Source of the DNA: Streptomyces sp. ATexAB-D23
GTDB taxonomy: Bacteria > Actinomycetota > Actinomycetes > Streptomycetales > Streptomycetaceae
Assembly: GCF_000373645.1 (NCBI RefSeq)
Contig: NZ_KB892046.1
Location: forward strand, 186,001-250,000
Length of the DNA: 64,000 bases
Reading direction: 5' to 3'
Shown here: positions 33,826 to 40,414 of the stretch, piece after piece
Layout of the letters: every line of letters begins with the position of its first letter
Numbering within the stretch: the stretch's first letter is position 1
Translations under genes and position numbers: made by a program
The notes under the pieces: generated by a model
What the model saw: only the letters and a program-made list of their open reading frames with translations
The model's database searches: none
Told to the model about the DNA's origin: nothing

Positions 33826-35467
33826 GACTCAGTCCGAGGGGGAGGACCCTTCGCTCCTCATCGATCTCTTCTGCCGGAAGAGCCGAGCGAAGGCAAGCAA
33901 GGGGAAGCGCGAGATCAGCATCAGCGCGCAGGAAACCCGGGGCCGGCTGATCGCCGATCGTCTGGGGCTCACGGTCCGGCACGTCTGGCGGGAGGTAGGC
34001 AGCGCCTCACGGTTCCGGACCGGCAAGAAAGCACGGACAGACCAGGACGCCGCCCTGCGCGCCCTGGAGCGTGGCGAGGTAGGGGCGCTATGGGTGTTCC
34101 GACTGGACCGCTGGGACCGCCGGGGGGCAGGCGCCATCCTCCGCATCATCGAGCCGGCGGACGGGCGGCCCCGGCGCATCCTGTTCGACAACGGCGATCC
34201 GGACAACCCCGGCGTCGGGCTTGACAGCTCCAACCCACGTGACCGTAAGGAGCTGATCCGACGGGCAGAAGACGCACGTGAGGAGACCGAGGTACTCAGC
34301 GAGCGAGTCAGGAACACCAAGACACACCAGCGGGCCAACGGCGAGTGGGTCAACCACTCTGCGCCCTACGGACTCAAGGTCGTCCTGGTGGAGGTGGAGG
34401 ATGAAGACGGAGACCTTCTCGTCGAACGGAAGCTTGCCCTGGACGACGCACCGGCCGCACAGGGTGCCGACGCCCCGTCAAAGGCGAACATCGCATTCAA
34501 GGTGGCGTACGAACTGCCTGTGCAGAAGGAGAGCGGACGGGCGATTGCCCAGGCGATGAACAGGGCACACATCCCCTCTCCGTCGGGCGGTGAGTGGGCA
34601 CACGCCACCGTGCGCGACATGGTGCGCAACCCTGCCTATGCCGGGTGGCAGACCACGGGGCGTCAGGACGGGCGCAGCCGGCGCGTCCTGTTCCGCGACG
34701 AGGCGGGGCGGAGGGTCAGCGTCATGCACGGGCCGGCGCTGCTCACCGACGAGCAGCAGACGGAGGCCATCGCCGCAATGCGCGGGACCGACGGGCGGGG
34801 AGTCTCGTCGGCAGGGCCGCACGACACGCGCGCCAAGTATCTACTCACCGGCCTGCTCATGTGCGGCGGGTGTGGGGGCCCCATGTCGTTCAGCGGAACG
34901 GGGTACAGGTGCTGGAAGCCGGCTGCGGGCAAGACCTGTCCGGCTCCCGCCTCCGTCGTCCGTCACCTGGCCGATGCCTTCGTACATCATCGCTGGGAAG
35001 CACGGCTGGCCGGTGCTGAGCCCGACGACCCCCTCGTGTACGCCGTGGCGGAGCGCTGGGCGGCTCGCGTGCAGCCGGTGGCGACCGAGGAGAGCCGGGC
35101 GGCCCTGGAGGCTCTGACAGCGGCAGAGAAGGCGTTGTCCCGCGTCTGGGCGGACCGCAAGGCGGGTCTGTACGAGGGCCCGTCGGAAGCCTTCTTTGCG
35201 CCGGCGCTCCGGGAGGTCACCGAGGACGTGGTGGCGGCGAAGAAGCGCGTCGAGGCCACCACCGCGCGACGGGGAGTGGACGTGTCCTTCCTCCTGGACC
35301 CCGCCATGTGTGAGGGCGCGTGGGAGGCGGCTGACGGTCAGTTGCGGCGCACACTGCTCCGACTGGCCATCGACAGCGTGACGGTGACCAAAGCACGGTC
35401 CCGGGGCGTGATGTTCGACGGGTGGAAGCAGACACGGTTCAAGTGGGCCGACGGGGAGGAGGACTAG
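33824..35467 (+). CDS. int: Large serine recombinase (phage integrase)
   Basis: 547 residues. The resolvase domain (~8-155) has the nucleophile Ser in F-C-R-K-S-R-A-K and R-L-D-R-W-D-R. The recombinase domain (~165-300) has I-A-Q-A-M-N-R-A-H-I-P-S and V-R-N-P-A-Y-A-G-W. A zinc ribbon (~345-375) has C-G-G-C-G-G and C-W-K-P-A-A-G-K-T-C. A C-terminal coiled-coil (~425-490) is expected to control directionality. It makes unidirectional attP x attB recombination, with a separate directionality factor for excision not identified here. It starts at the attL boundary and is read into the prophage. Confidence 0.93.
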   Translation: MTQSEGEDPSLLIDLFCRKSRAKASKGKREISISAQETRGRLIADRLGLTVRHVWREVGSASRFRTGKKARTDQDAALRALERGEVGALWVFRLDRWDRRGAGAILRIIEPADGRPRRILFDNGDPDNPGVGLDSSNPRDRKELIRRAEDAREETEVLSERVRNTKTHQRANGEWVNHSAPYGLKVVLVEVEDEDGDLLVERKLALDDAPAAQGADAPSKANIAFKVAYELPVQKESGRAIAQAMNRAHIPSPSGGEWAHATVRDMVRNPAYAGWQTTGRQDGRSRRVLFRDEAGRRVSVMHGPALLTDEQQTEAIAAMRGTDGRGVSSAGPHDTRAKYLLTGLLMCGGCGGPMSFSGTGYRCWKPAAGKTCPAPASVVRHLADAFVHHRWEARLAGAEPDDPLVYAVAERWAARVQPVATEESRAALEALTAAEKALSRVWADRKAGLYEGPSEAFFAPALREVTEDVVAAKKRVEATTARRGVDVSFLLDPAMCEGAWEAADGQLRRTLLRLAIDSVTVTKARSRGVMFDGWKQTRFKWADGEED

Positions 35468-35566
35468 TTGGTAAAGCCCAGGCAAAGGATTTGGGCGGGG
35501 CGGTGCACCATCGCGATCAAACCGAGCCGCCCTCGTCGCCCGCCCCCTCGTCGCCCGCAGCCTCCG

Positions 35567-35591
35567 CTGTCCACAGGGTGGTTGTGGATAA
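35567..35591. promoter_or_regulatory. Two inverted DnaA-box-like sites
   Basis: CTGTCCACA at 35567-35575 (8 of 9 to TTGTCCACA) and, on the minus strand, TTATCCACA at 35583-35591, separated by 7 bp. Host DnaA binding is possible; two boxes alone do not make an origin. Confidence 0.4.
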
Positions 35592-35661
35592 CTGCGGAGG
35601 GTGACGGTGGTACCCGAGTTGTTCACCTTACGTAGCACCCTGTGTGCCAGATTGGCCATTT

Positions 35662-35736
35662 TGACAAGATGGACCCTTATTTTCATCTCTCCCTAACGCG
35701 CGAAGGGTCAAAGAGAAAATAGGGTCAGATTTGTCA
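35662..35736. repeat. AT-rich imperfect inverted repeat
   Basis: The left arm reads TGACAAGATGGACCCTTATT and continues TTCATCTCT. The right arm, read on the minus strand from 35736, is TGACAAATCTGACCCTATTT and continues TCTCTTT. The arms match closely with small gaps, around a ~18-bp centre. Each arm starts with a TGACA that could be a -35 box. Confidence 0.6.
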
Positions 35737-35803
35737 TTCTGTCCTCGGTCTGTCCAGGGGGCGGGGGAGGCGCGCATATAGAGAACACCCCGGCGAGAAC
35801 TGC

Positions 35804-35918
35804 CGCCCCATAACAGAGTTAGGACGGGAAGCTTTTAGTGGCCGTCCTGAACGGTCGGCTTCGCTCCTGTGCTCCCGCACTCTCCTCCGGTTGAGCCGGT
35901 TGCAGCGAAGCCGACCGT
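35804..35918 (+). ncRNA. Candidate small structured RNA or attenuator
   Basis: A CGCCCCATAAC element (35804-35814), shared with two phage promoter-like sites, is followed by two hairpins. These are a 7-bp stem AGGACGG/CCGTCCT (35821-35848) and a perfect 15-bp stem ACGGTCGGCTTCGCT (35851-35865 with 35904-35918). No frame fits. If the element is a promoter, a ~100-nt RNA ending at the second hairpin would result. Tentative. Confidence 0.35.
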
Positions 35919-35951
35919 CACATCTGCTGCCCATCGCCCCATAACTAAGGT
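35917..35951 (+). promoter_or_regulatory. Phage promoter-like element, copy before endonuclease VII
   Basis: GTCACATC, 12 variable-to-conserved bases, then CGCCCCATAAC and AGGT. It matches 28 of 35 positions with the segment 63657-63691 in front of the dNMP kinase gene, without gaps. It ends about 35 bp before the start codon, suiting a promoter or activator site. Confidence 0.6.
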
Positions 35952-35986
35952 GGCGGGGATCATCCCCTCCGATGAGGGAGGAGACG

Positions 35987-36676
35987 ATGGAGACCTTCAG
36001 CTACCGGCAGGTGCCTGTTGTGGACACCTGCTCGTCCCCCGGATGTACCAGCGCGGCGGAGGTAGGCAGGCACTGTCCCGCCTGCGCTGTGCGACGGTAC
36101 ACACAGACGGCCATCCGCCCGGACACGCCGACGAGGTACGGTCCGGCGGAGCGTTCCGAATGCTCAGTTCCGGACTGCGCTCGAACCGCACCGAAGGGCC
36201 TCATGTGTGGCCGTCACAAGGCGCAGATGGAGCGGAAGGGACGCGTTCGACGTCTACCCCACAGCCGACGCCCTGGGGCCTCGCAGAGGCGAGACGACGA
36301 GGGCCGCAAAGAGTGCGGAATGTGCCTGCGGTGGCTGGTACCCGACGAGTACAACTCGTCGAAGCAGTACGCCGACGGTCTACAGCCCTACTGCTCCACC
36401 TGCAACACCGCAACCCGATACGGACTCACTCAGGCGGAACTCACCGCCATGCGGGAGGCGAGCGGGGGACGGTGCACCCTGTGCGGCAGGGAGAACACGA
36501 CCGGGCGGCAGCTGGCTGTGGATCACGACCACGGGTGCTGCTCCGGGACCCGTTCATGCGGGAAGTGTGTCCGCGGGCTGCTCTGCGGTAGCTGCAACAC
36601 AGGGCTTGGGATGTTCAAGGACTCCCCGGACCTGCTTCGAACTGCAATTGCGTACCTGGAGAAGTACGCCGCATAA
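35987..36676 (+). CDS. Recombination endonuclease VII-like HNH nuclease
   Basis: 229 residues. The N-terminal part has several Cys pairs (D-T-C-S-S-P-G-C, H-C-P-A-C, C-S-V-P-D-C, M-C-G-R-H), i.e. small zinc fingers. A second Cys cluster is K-E-C-G-M-C-L-R-W, Y-C-S-T-C-N. The C-terminal endonuclease VII domain (~145-229) has R-C-T-L-C-G, A-V-D-H-D-H-G-C-C and C-V-R-G-L-L-C-G-S-C-N-T-G-L-G. Such enzymes resolve branched DNA before packaging. The ATG at 35987 is set by the strong GGGAGGAG site. It is read from the promoter-like element at 35917. Confidence 0.88.
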   Translation: METFSYRQVPVVDTCSSPGCTSAAEVGRHCPACAVRRYTQTAIRPDTPTRYGPAERSECSVPDCARTAPKGLMCGRHKAQMERKGRVRRLPHSRRPGASQRRDDEGRKECGMCLRWLVPDEYNSSKQYADGLQPYCSTCNTATRYGLTQAELTAMREASGGRCTLCGRENTTGRQLAVDHDHGCCSGTRSCGKCVRGLLCGSCNTGLGMFKDSPDLLRTAIAYLEKYAA

Positions 36677-36680
36677 GACT

Positions 36681-36730
36681 TCATGGCCCCGGCGAGCGAC
36701 GGCGAGTGGCGCGACGCCCCGGGGCCATGA
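36681..36730 (+). terminator. Terminator after endonuclease VII gene
   Basis: Perfect 12-bp stem TCATGGCCCCGG (36681-36692) / CCGGGGCCATGA (36719-36730), just before the tRNA gene. Confidence 0.65.
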
Positions 36731-36734
36731 TCAA

Positions 36735-36807
36735 GCTCCTGTAGCTCAGTGGTCAGAGCCCCCGCCTGTCGAGCGGGTAGCCGCCGGTTCGAGTCCGGCC
36801 AGAAGCG
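36735..36807 (+). tRNA. tRNA-Asp (GTC), prophage-encoded
   Basis: Full cloverleaf by eye. Acceptor GCTCCTG pairs with CAGAAGC at 6 of 7 positions (one C-A mismatch at 4-69). D-stem GCTC/GAGC, anticodon stem CCCGC/GCGGG with loop CTGTCGA (GTC at 36768-36770), T-stem GCCGG/CCGGC with loop TTCGAGT, and discriminator G73 as expected for tRNA-Asp. CCA is not encoded. It lies within the prophage, not at its edge, so it is a phage tRNA rather than the attachment site. Confidence 0.85.
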
Positions 36808-37047
36808 CGCTTGTCGGGTCCGACGTACGGCGGGCAGCCCGGCTTGCTGAAAGAGCCTTTCGCCGGCAATGGGGACAGGTCGACGTCACGCACTGCCGGC
36901 CAGCCAATCGGCGACCGGGAGCCAGCCTCTGACGTCTGCTGAGCCGCACGGCGCCCCGGGGCAGACCGGGAGCCGCGCGGAGGGATTCGTCAGGGCCGTG
37001 AACGGCGCCCTGGCTGACCGTGGGTTGGTGGGGACGCCACGGCACAT
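36808..37047. other. Short gap between tRNA-Asp and tRNA remnant
   Basis: 240 bp where I see no supported gene or repeat. The frames here translate to low-complexity sequence without start signals. Confidence 0.4.
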
Positions 37048-37086
37048 GATCGTGTGGCGCAACTGGACAGCGCACCGCACTACGCA
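37048..37086 (+). pseudogene. 5' half of a tRNA, Arg(ACG)-like remnant
   Basis: Acceptor-like GATCGTG, T8-G9, D-stem GCGC/GCGC with the D-loop AACTGGACA, then the anticodon 5' stem CCGCA and loop CTACGCA (ACG as anticodon). This follows the pattern of bacterial tRNA-Arg, but the expected TGCGG and T-arm are missing. The similarity stops where the GntR gene's 3' end begins (stop codon at 37080-37082). It looks like a tRNA cut at the anticodon loop. Confidence 0.45.
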
Positions 37087-37784
37087 TCGAAGTCGTACGA
37101 CAGGGTGAAGGCGTTGGCGTCCATGACGAGATCGCTGACTTCAACAACCAGCTCATCAACGTCAAACGCTAGCCGACGGACCTCCAGTACCACAGCACTG
37201 CTCCGGAGATTCAGCTCCTGACGCTCAACCCCGGTCGCCAACCGACCCGTCACGGACTCGTTGAACCGCACTGGAGCGTGCCCCACGTCCGCCAGTCGGG
37301 CATAGATACCTCCGGGGCCGGTGTCCGCCTCCGCAATGGGCGTCCCGGCCGCGAGAGCCACCGGGATGCGGGAGACGGCGAGCATGACCGGGCGCACGCC
37401 GACGAGGTACCTGCGTGACCGCACGACGTCGGCGGAGTCCATCGTCACGCTGAGCCGGTCAATGACCAGGGCCTCCGAGCCCGTCTCCTTGTCCCACGGT
37501 GATGAGGCCGACCTCCAGACGCTTGATCGTGCTGGATTGGCCCTGACGATTCGCGGGACGACCGAGGAGGCCCGAACGAAGACGCCGGCGCCTTTCCGGG
37601 CGACGACGAGGCCCTCCTCCTGGAGGACTCCAAGAGCCTGGCGCGCGGTCATCCGGGCCACGCCGTACCGCTCCATGATGTCGTTCTCACCGGGTAGCCG
37701 ATCGCCTTCGACAAGACGAGCTGATGCGATCTCGGAGCGCAGGTCATCAGCAATGCGGCGGTACTTCGGTCGGCTGTCGGTCAT
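37080..37784 (-). CDS. GntR-family regulator with UTRA domain
   Basis: 234 residues. The winged helix at ~5-70 has Y-R-R-I-A-D-D-L-R-S-E-I, G-D-R-L-P-G-E-N-D-I-M-E-R-Y-G-V-A-R-M-T-A-R-Q-A-L. A UTRA ligand domain spans ~95-230. It is one of few minus-strand genes in the prophage. Related GntR proteins (KorSA type) repress transfer or replication in actinobacterial integrative elements, so a lysogeny-maintenance role is possible but unproven. An AGGGTTGG site precedes ATG 37784. Confidence 0.85.
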   Translation of the reverse strand: MTDSRPKYRRIADDLRSEIASARLVEGDRLPGENDIMERYGVARMTARQALGVLQEEGLVVARKGAGVFVRASSVVPRIVRANPARSSVWRSASSPWDKETGSEALVIDRLSVTMDSADVVRSRRYLVGVRPVMLAVSRIPVALAAGTPIAEADTGPGGIYARLADVGHAPVRFNESVTGRLATGVERQELNLRSSAVVLEVRRLAFDVDELVVEVSDLVMDANAFTLSYDFDA

Positions 37785-37800
37785 GGACCAACCCTAAACG

Positions 37801-37838
37801 CAGCCCCGCCAGGGAGGAGCGATCCTCTGGCGGGGCTG
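37801..37838 (-). terminator. Terminator after small minus-strand gene
   Basis: Perfect 12-bp stem CAGCCCCGCCAG / CTGGCGGGGCTG with a 14-nt loop, 16 bp past the stop of the gene at 37854. Confidence 0.75.
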
Positions 37839-37853
37839 AGCTACTTCAGGAGG

Positions 37854-38099
37854 CTACGACCCCTGCCGGTGGAACGTCAGGCTGACGAACCGCTGGAGCC
37901 CTTCGCCCTGCGGGAACTGTGACGTCACCGTCCAGCCGATCGCTTCGACGCCGGCTATGGCCTCTGCCAGGTCGGTGTCATTTCGCGCCGGCCGCGGGTG
38001 GAACTTGTACGAGAAGACCCGGTCCCCCCGATCAAAAGCCACCCGGGCCACGTCTTCGATCGCCCCGTACCCACGTTTTGAAAGCCACCGCTTCAACAT
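37854..38099 (-). CDS. Small protein of unknown function (81 aa)
   Basis: M-L-K-R-W-L-S-K-R-G-Y-G-A-I-E-D start, with F-D-R-G-D-R-V-F-S-Y-K-F-H and V-E-A-I-G-W-T-V-T-S-Q at the end; a mixed alpha/beta pattern with F-V-S-L-T-F as last strand. No signal or membrane segment. It is upstream of the GntR gene, separated by a terminator. Similar small proteins are found in Streptomyces plasmids and genomes; function unknown. Confidence 0.65.
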   Translation of the reverse strand: MLKRWLSKRGYGAIEDVARVAFDRGDRVFSYKFHPRPARNDTDLAEAIAGVEAIGWTVTSQFPQGEGLQRFVSLTFHRQGS

Positions 38100-38139
38100 G
38101 CGGCCAGCCTACGGCCAACAACCAGGAGGTGGGGGCGGA

Positions 38140-38445
38140 ATGGCATGGTCCGGGAGTGACCGGCGCAGCCAGCTGCCACGCAACTGGGCGGCCATCAGGC
38201 GGCGCATCATCCGGCGCGACGAAGGGCGCTGCACGGCCCTCTACAGCGACGGCCGGCGGTGCGAACTGCCCGGGACGGACGTGGACCACATCGTGCCCGG
38301 AGACGACCACAGGGACGTGAACCTGCGCCTTCTGTGCCCGTGGCACCACCAGCACAAGTCGTCATCGGAAGGCGGCACAGCAGCCGCCCTCACGCGGGTG
38401 AGCATTCATAAGCCACGTCCTGCGCACCCTGCCCTGGAGGATTGA
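38140..38445 (+). CDS. HNH endonuclease
   Basis: 101 residues. Zinc and active-site motif: R-C-T-A-L-Y...R-R-C-E-L, then D-V-D-H-I-V-P-G-D-D-H, N-L-R-L-L-C-P-W-H-H-Q-H-K. Small HNH proteins like this often help the terminase at cos sites. The ATG at 38140 is selected by AGGAGGTGGGGG. A tiny coupled ORF follows with overlapping stop and start. Confidence 0.85.
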   Translation: MAWSGSDRRSQLPRNWAAIRRRIIRRDEGRCTALYSDGRRCELPGTDVDHIVPGDDHRDVNLRLLCPWHHQHKSSSEGGTAAALTRVSIHKPRPAHPALED

Positions 38446-38528
38446 TGGACCCCCGCCCCACAAACAAGATCGGCATGTCCCCGGACGGCCACTCGGTGCC
38501 GGCCCTGCGCTCCCTGGCTCGCTCATGA
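38445..38528 (+). CDS. 27-residue translationally coupled ORF
   Basis: ATG overlaps the last base of the HNH stop codon, with GGAGG four bases upstream, and its own TGA overlaps the next ATG (ATGA). The peptide begins M-D-P-R-P-T-N-K-I-G-M-S and ends R-S-L-A-R-S. Position and spacing support translation; function unknown. Confidence 0.5.
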   Translation: MDPRPTNKIGMSPDGHSVPALRSLARS

Positions 38529-38782
38529 GCGGCGCGCACGTGGTGCTGGAGGAGGCGGACGACACGGGCGAAGACGGGCTTCAGGTCACGCGCGTGAGGG
38601 TGAACGGGACCGACGTCGGCAGGCTGCATGTGGCCCCCGAGATCCACGTAGGGTCAGCGGGTGCACGAGACCTCACCACGATCACCCTGACGCTCGTGCC
38701 GGCTCACCTGGAGATCCGCGGCGAGCATGCCGACGGTGATCGTCGCGAGCCCCGAGCCGGCTTCACTGCCAAGATCAACTAG
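38525..38782 (+). CDS. Small phage protein of unknown function (85 aa)
   Basis: Starts in an ATGA overlap with the 27-residue ORF. It has an acidic N-terminal part (V-V-L-E-E-A-D-D-T-G-E-D-G), alternating strands (Q-V-T-R-V-R-V-N-G-T-D-V, T-T-I-T-L-T-L-V-P-A-H-L-E-I) and a basic tail. It probably folds as a small beta protein. No known motif. Confidence 0.6.
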   Translation: MSGAHVVLEEADDTGEDGLQVTRVRVNGTDVGRLHVAPEIHVGSAGARDLTTITLTLVPAHLEIRGEHADGDRREPRAGFTAKIN

Positions 38783-38895
38783 GGAATGCAATAAGTAATT
38801 GCGGTGTGAATTCATTTGAATTCGAATTGCATTTCAATTGCCTTTTGAATTGCCCTGGATAAAGTAATTTCAGGCTGCATGTATGTATGCTGCAC
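38783..38895. repeat. AT-rich island with repeated AATTGC/GAATTC motifs
   Basis: About 110 bp of very AT-rich DNA in a GC-rich genome. AATTGC or its complement recurs, GAATTC occurs twice 4 bp apart, and GCAAT...ATTGC and GCATGTATGTATGC are palindromic. The remaining gap to 39153 holds no convincing gene. Its position ahead of a primase-domain gene fits a replication origin or phage control region. Confidence 0.55.
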
Positions 38896-39153
38896 CCAGG
38901 GGGATACCCCAAGATCATCGGGTCTAAAGACCGTAAGAGTGCTGGTGTCCGCTGTCTGTACGGGTCTGGGGACCTGGCATCGCGCCGTTGAGGCGGGCCG
39001 GCTGGGAGGCCGTCAGGCGCCCGCCTGGGGCCTTCTGGAGGTATCCAGGCGGAGCGGGAGGCGGATTTACCGTTACCGGCCAGCGAGTAGCCCCTTTCAG
39101 AAACCCCAGGTCAGCCTATGGATTACCGTTACACGCCGCTGTACACTGGAGCC

Positions 39154-39756
39154 ATGAACACACGAATCTGCGAGTGGTGCCCGGAGCATCTCGGGGCGCG
39201 ACACTCGCACCGAGCCCGCTTCTGTTCCACCCGCTGCCGTGTGGCATCGCACCGCGCAGCGAAGAGGAACGCGCTCCCCGCTGAGCTGACGACCCGCGAC
39301 AGGTGGATCCGACGCTCGTCCACGAAGGTCCCGCTGACGGTCGCCGGCATGGCTGCCTCGTCGACGGACCCGCGGACGTGGAGCAGCTACAAGGACGCCG
39401 TCGCATCGTCGGCCGGCGTCGGTACGGGTTTCGTTCTCTCCGACGTCGACGACATTGTGTGCTTGGACCTTGATTATGCAGTCGATCCGATGACCGGACG
39501 CCTGAAAGCGTGGGCTGCTGCCATCGTTCGTGACGCCGGAGACACCTTTACGGAGATCTCCCAGTCAGGCTCTGGACTTCACATCTTCGGTTACGCCAAC
39601 GTCCGACATGGACGGCGCATCCGACGAGCGGATGGGATGGCCGTGGAGGTTTATGGCGCCGGACGGTACATCGCCGTTACTGGTAATCGGTTCCGCAACT
39701 GCCCCAACGCCCTAGCCGACGTGACAGACGTGGTGACGCGCATCTTGGAGGGGTGA
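39154..39756 (+). CDS. Primase-polymerase domain protein (PrimPol/AEP-like) with N-terminal zinc finger
   Basis: 200 residues. An N-terminal zinc-binding segment has C-E-W-C-P-E-H...F-C-S-T-R-C. It is followed by an archaeo-eukaryotic primase-like region: S-T-D-P-R-T-W-S-S-Y, then D-I-V-C-L-D-L-D (the metal-binding DxD) and S-G-S-G-L-H-I (the SxH motif). No helicase domain is attached, unlike the larger fused phage proteins. It probably primes phage DNA synthesis. The ATG at 39154 follows TGGAG. Confidence 0.72.
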   Translation: MNTRICEWCPEHLGARHSHRARFCSTRCRVASHRAAKRNALPAELTTRDRWIRRSSTKVPLTVAGMAASSTDPRTWSSYKDAVASSAGVGTGFVLSDVDDIVCLDLDYAVDPMTGRLKAWAAAIVRDAGDTFTEISQSGSGLHIFGYANVRHGRRIRRADGMAVEVYGAGRYIAVTGNRFRNCPNALADVTDVVTRILEG

Positions 39757-39760
39757 CGCT

Positions 39761-40357
39761 GTGGAGAAGGTCTGTAAGACGTGCGGCGAGATGAAGCCGC
39801 TTGAGCAGTTCAGCCCGGTTACCCGAGGTAAGTATGGTCGCGCATCGGATTGCAAGCGATGCGCTGCTGACAAGAAGGCGGCGTACCGGGCCGCCAACCC
39901 CGAACGGATTCGAGCTGCTAACCAGAAGCACTACGCCGCCAACGCCGAACGCATACGCGAGAGCAAGCGGGCGTACAACGCGGACAACGCTGATCGACGC
40001 GCTGGGTACATGCACCGGTACCGCGCGGACAACCCCACGGCACGTCGTGAGTGGGGGCGGGCCAACCCCGACAAGGTGGCGGCTCATCGGCATCGGAGGC
40101 GTGCCCGCATAGCCGAGAACGGCTATGAGACGTACTCCCTGGTCGACGTATACGACGAGTCGGATTACCGCTGTGCGTACTGCGCCGGGCCCATTGAGCA
40201 CCTGGACCACATTGTTCCCGTGGCAAAAGGCGGTGCAGACGTGAGGGCCAACGTAACTGGCGCCTGCGCGCTGTGCAACCAAACCAAGGGCGATATGGAT
40301 CCCGAAGAGTGGATCAACCGGGTGTTGGCTTCCAACAAGCCTGTGTGGGCCCACTAA
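39761..40357 (+). CDS. HNH endonuclease (second)
   Basis: 198 residues. The N-terminal C-K-T-C-G and C-K-R-C pairs form a zinc finger, a long Arg/Ala/Asn helix follows (~30-105), then the HNH core Y-R-C-A-Y-C-A-G-P-I, L-D-H-I-V-P-V-A-K-G-G and C-A-L-C-N-Q-T-K-G-D. It starts with GTG behind GGAGGGGTGAC. It lies just before the terminase genes and may support packaging, or be a free-standing homing nuclease. Confidence 0.85.
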   Translation: MEKVCKTCGEMKPLEQFSPVTRGKYGRASDCKRCAADKKAAYRAANPERIRAANQKHYAANAERIRESKRAYNADNADRRAGYMHRYRADNPTARREWGRANPDKVAAHRHRRRARIAENGYETYSLVDVYDESDYRCAYCAGPIEHLDHIVPVAKGGADVRANVTGACALCNQTKGDMDPEEWINRVLASNKPVWAH

Positions 40358-40414
40358 CTGCGCAGCAACTCCCGGCATGGGCAGCGCTGCTGACCCTGAA
40401 TGGGAGGTACCGAA

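Larger units (their letters stand above)
35468..35986. other. Regulatory gap between int and endonuclease VII gene
   Basis: About 520 bp with no convincing protein gene. In order it contains paired DnaA-box-like sites, an AT-rich ~28-bp imperfect inverted repeat, a CGCCCCATAAC element, two hairpins and the promoter-like element before endonuclease VII; these are listed separately. Base composition is clearly lower in GC than its surroundings. Confidence 0.7.

Noticed and set aside
35422..35604. Frame crossing the end of the integrase gene
   Set aside because: Its 5' half is integrase sequence in another frame; the rest is Pro/Ser low complexity.
36735..36807. tRNA-Asp as the prophage attachment site
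   Set aside because: It is about 2.9 kb inside the prophage, and a serine integrase at the left edge already marks attL in the ABC gene.
36869..37108. 79-codon plus-strand frame between tRNA-Asp and the GntR gene
   Set aside because: Overlaps the tRNA remnant and the GntR 3' end, and lacks a clear ribosome binding site.
38879..39157. 92-codon frame in the gap before the primase-domain gene
   Set aside because: No ribosome binding site, unusual composition, and it starts in the AT-rich island.
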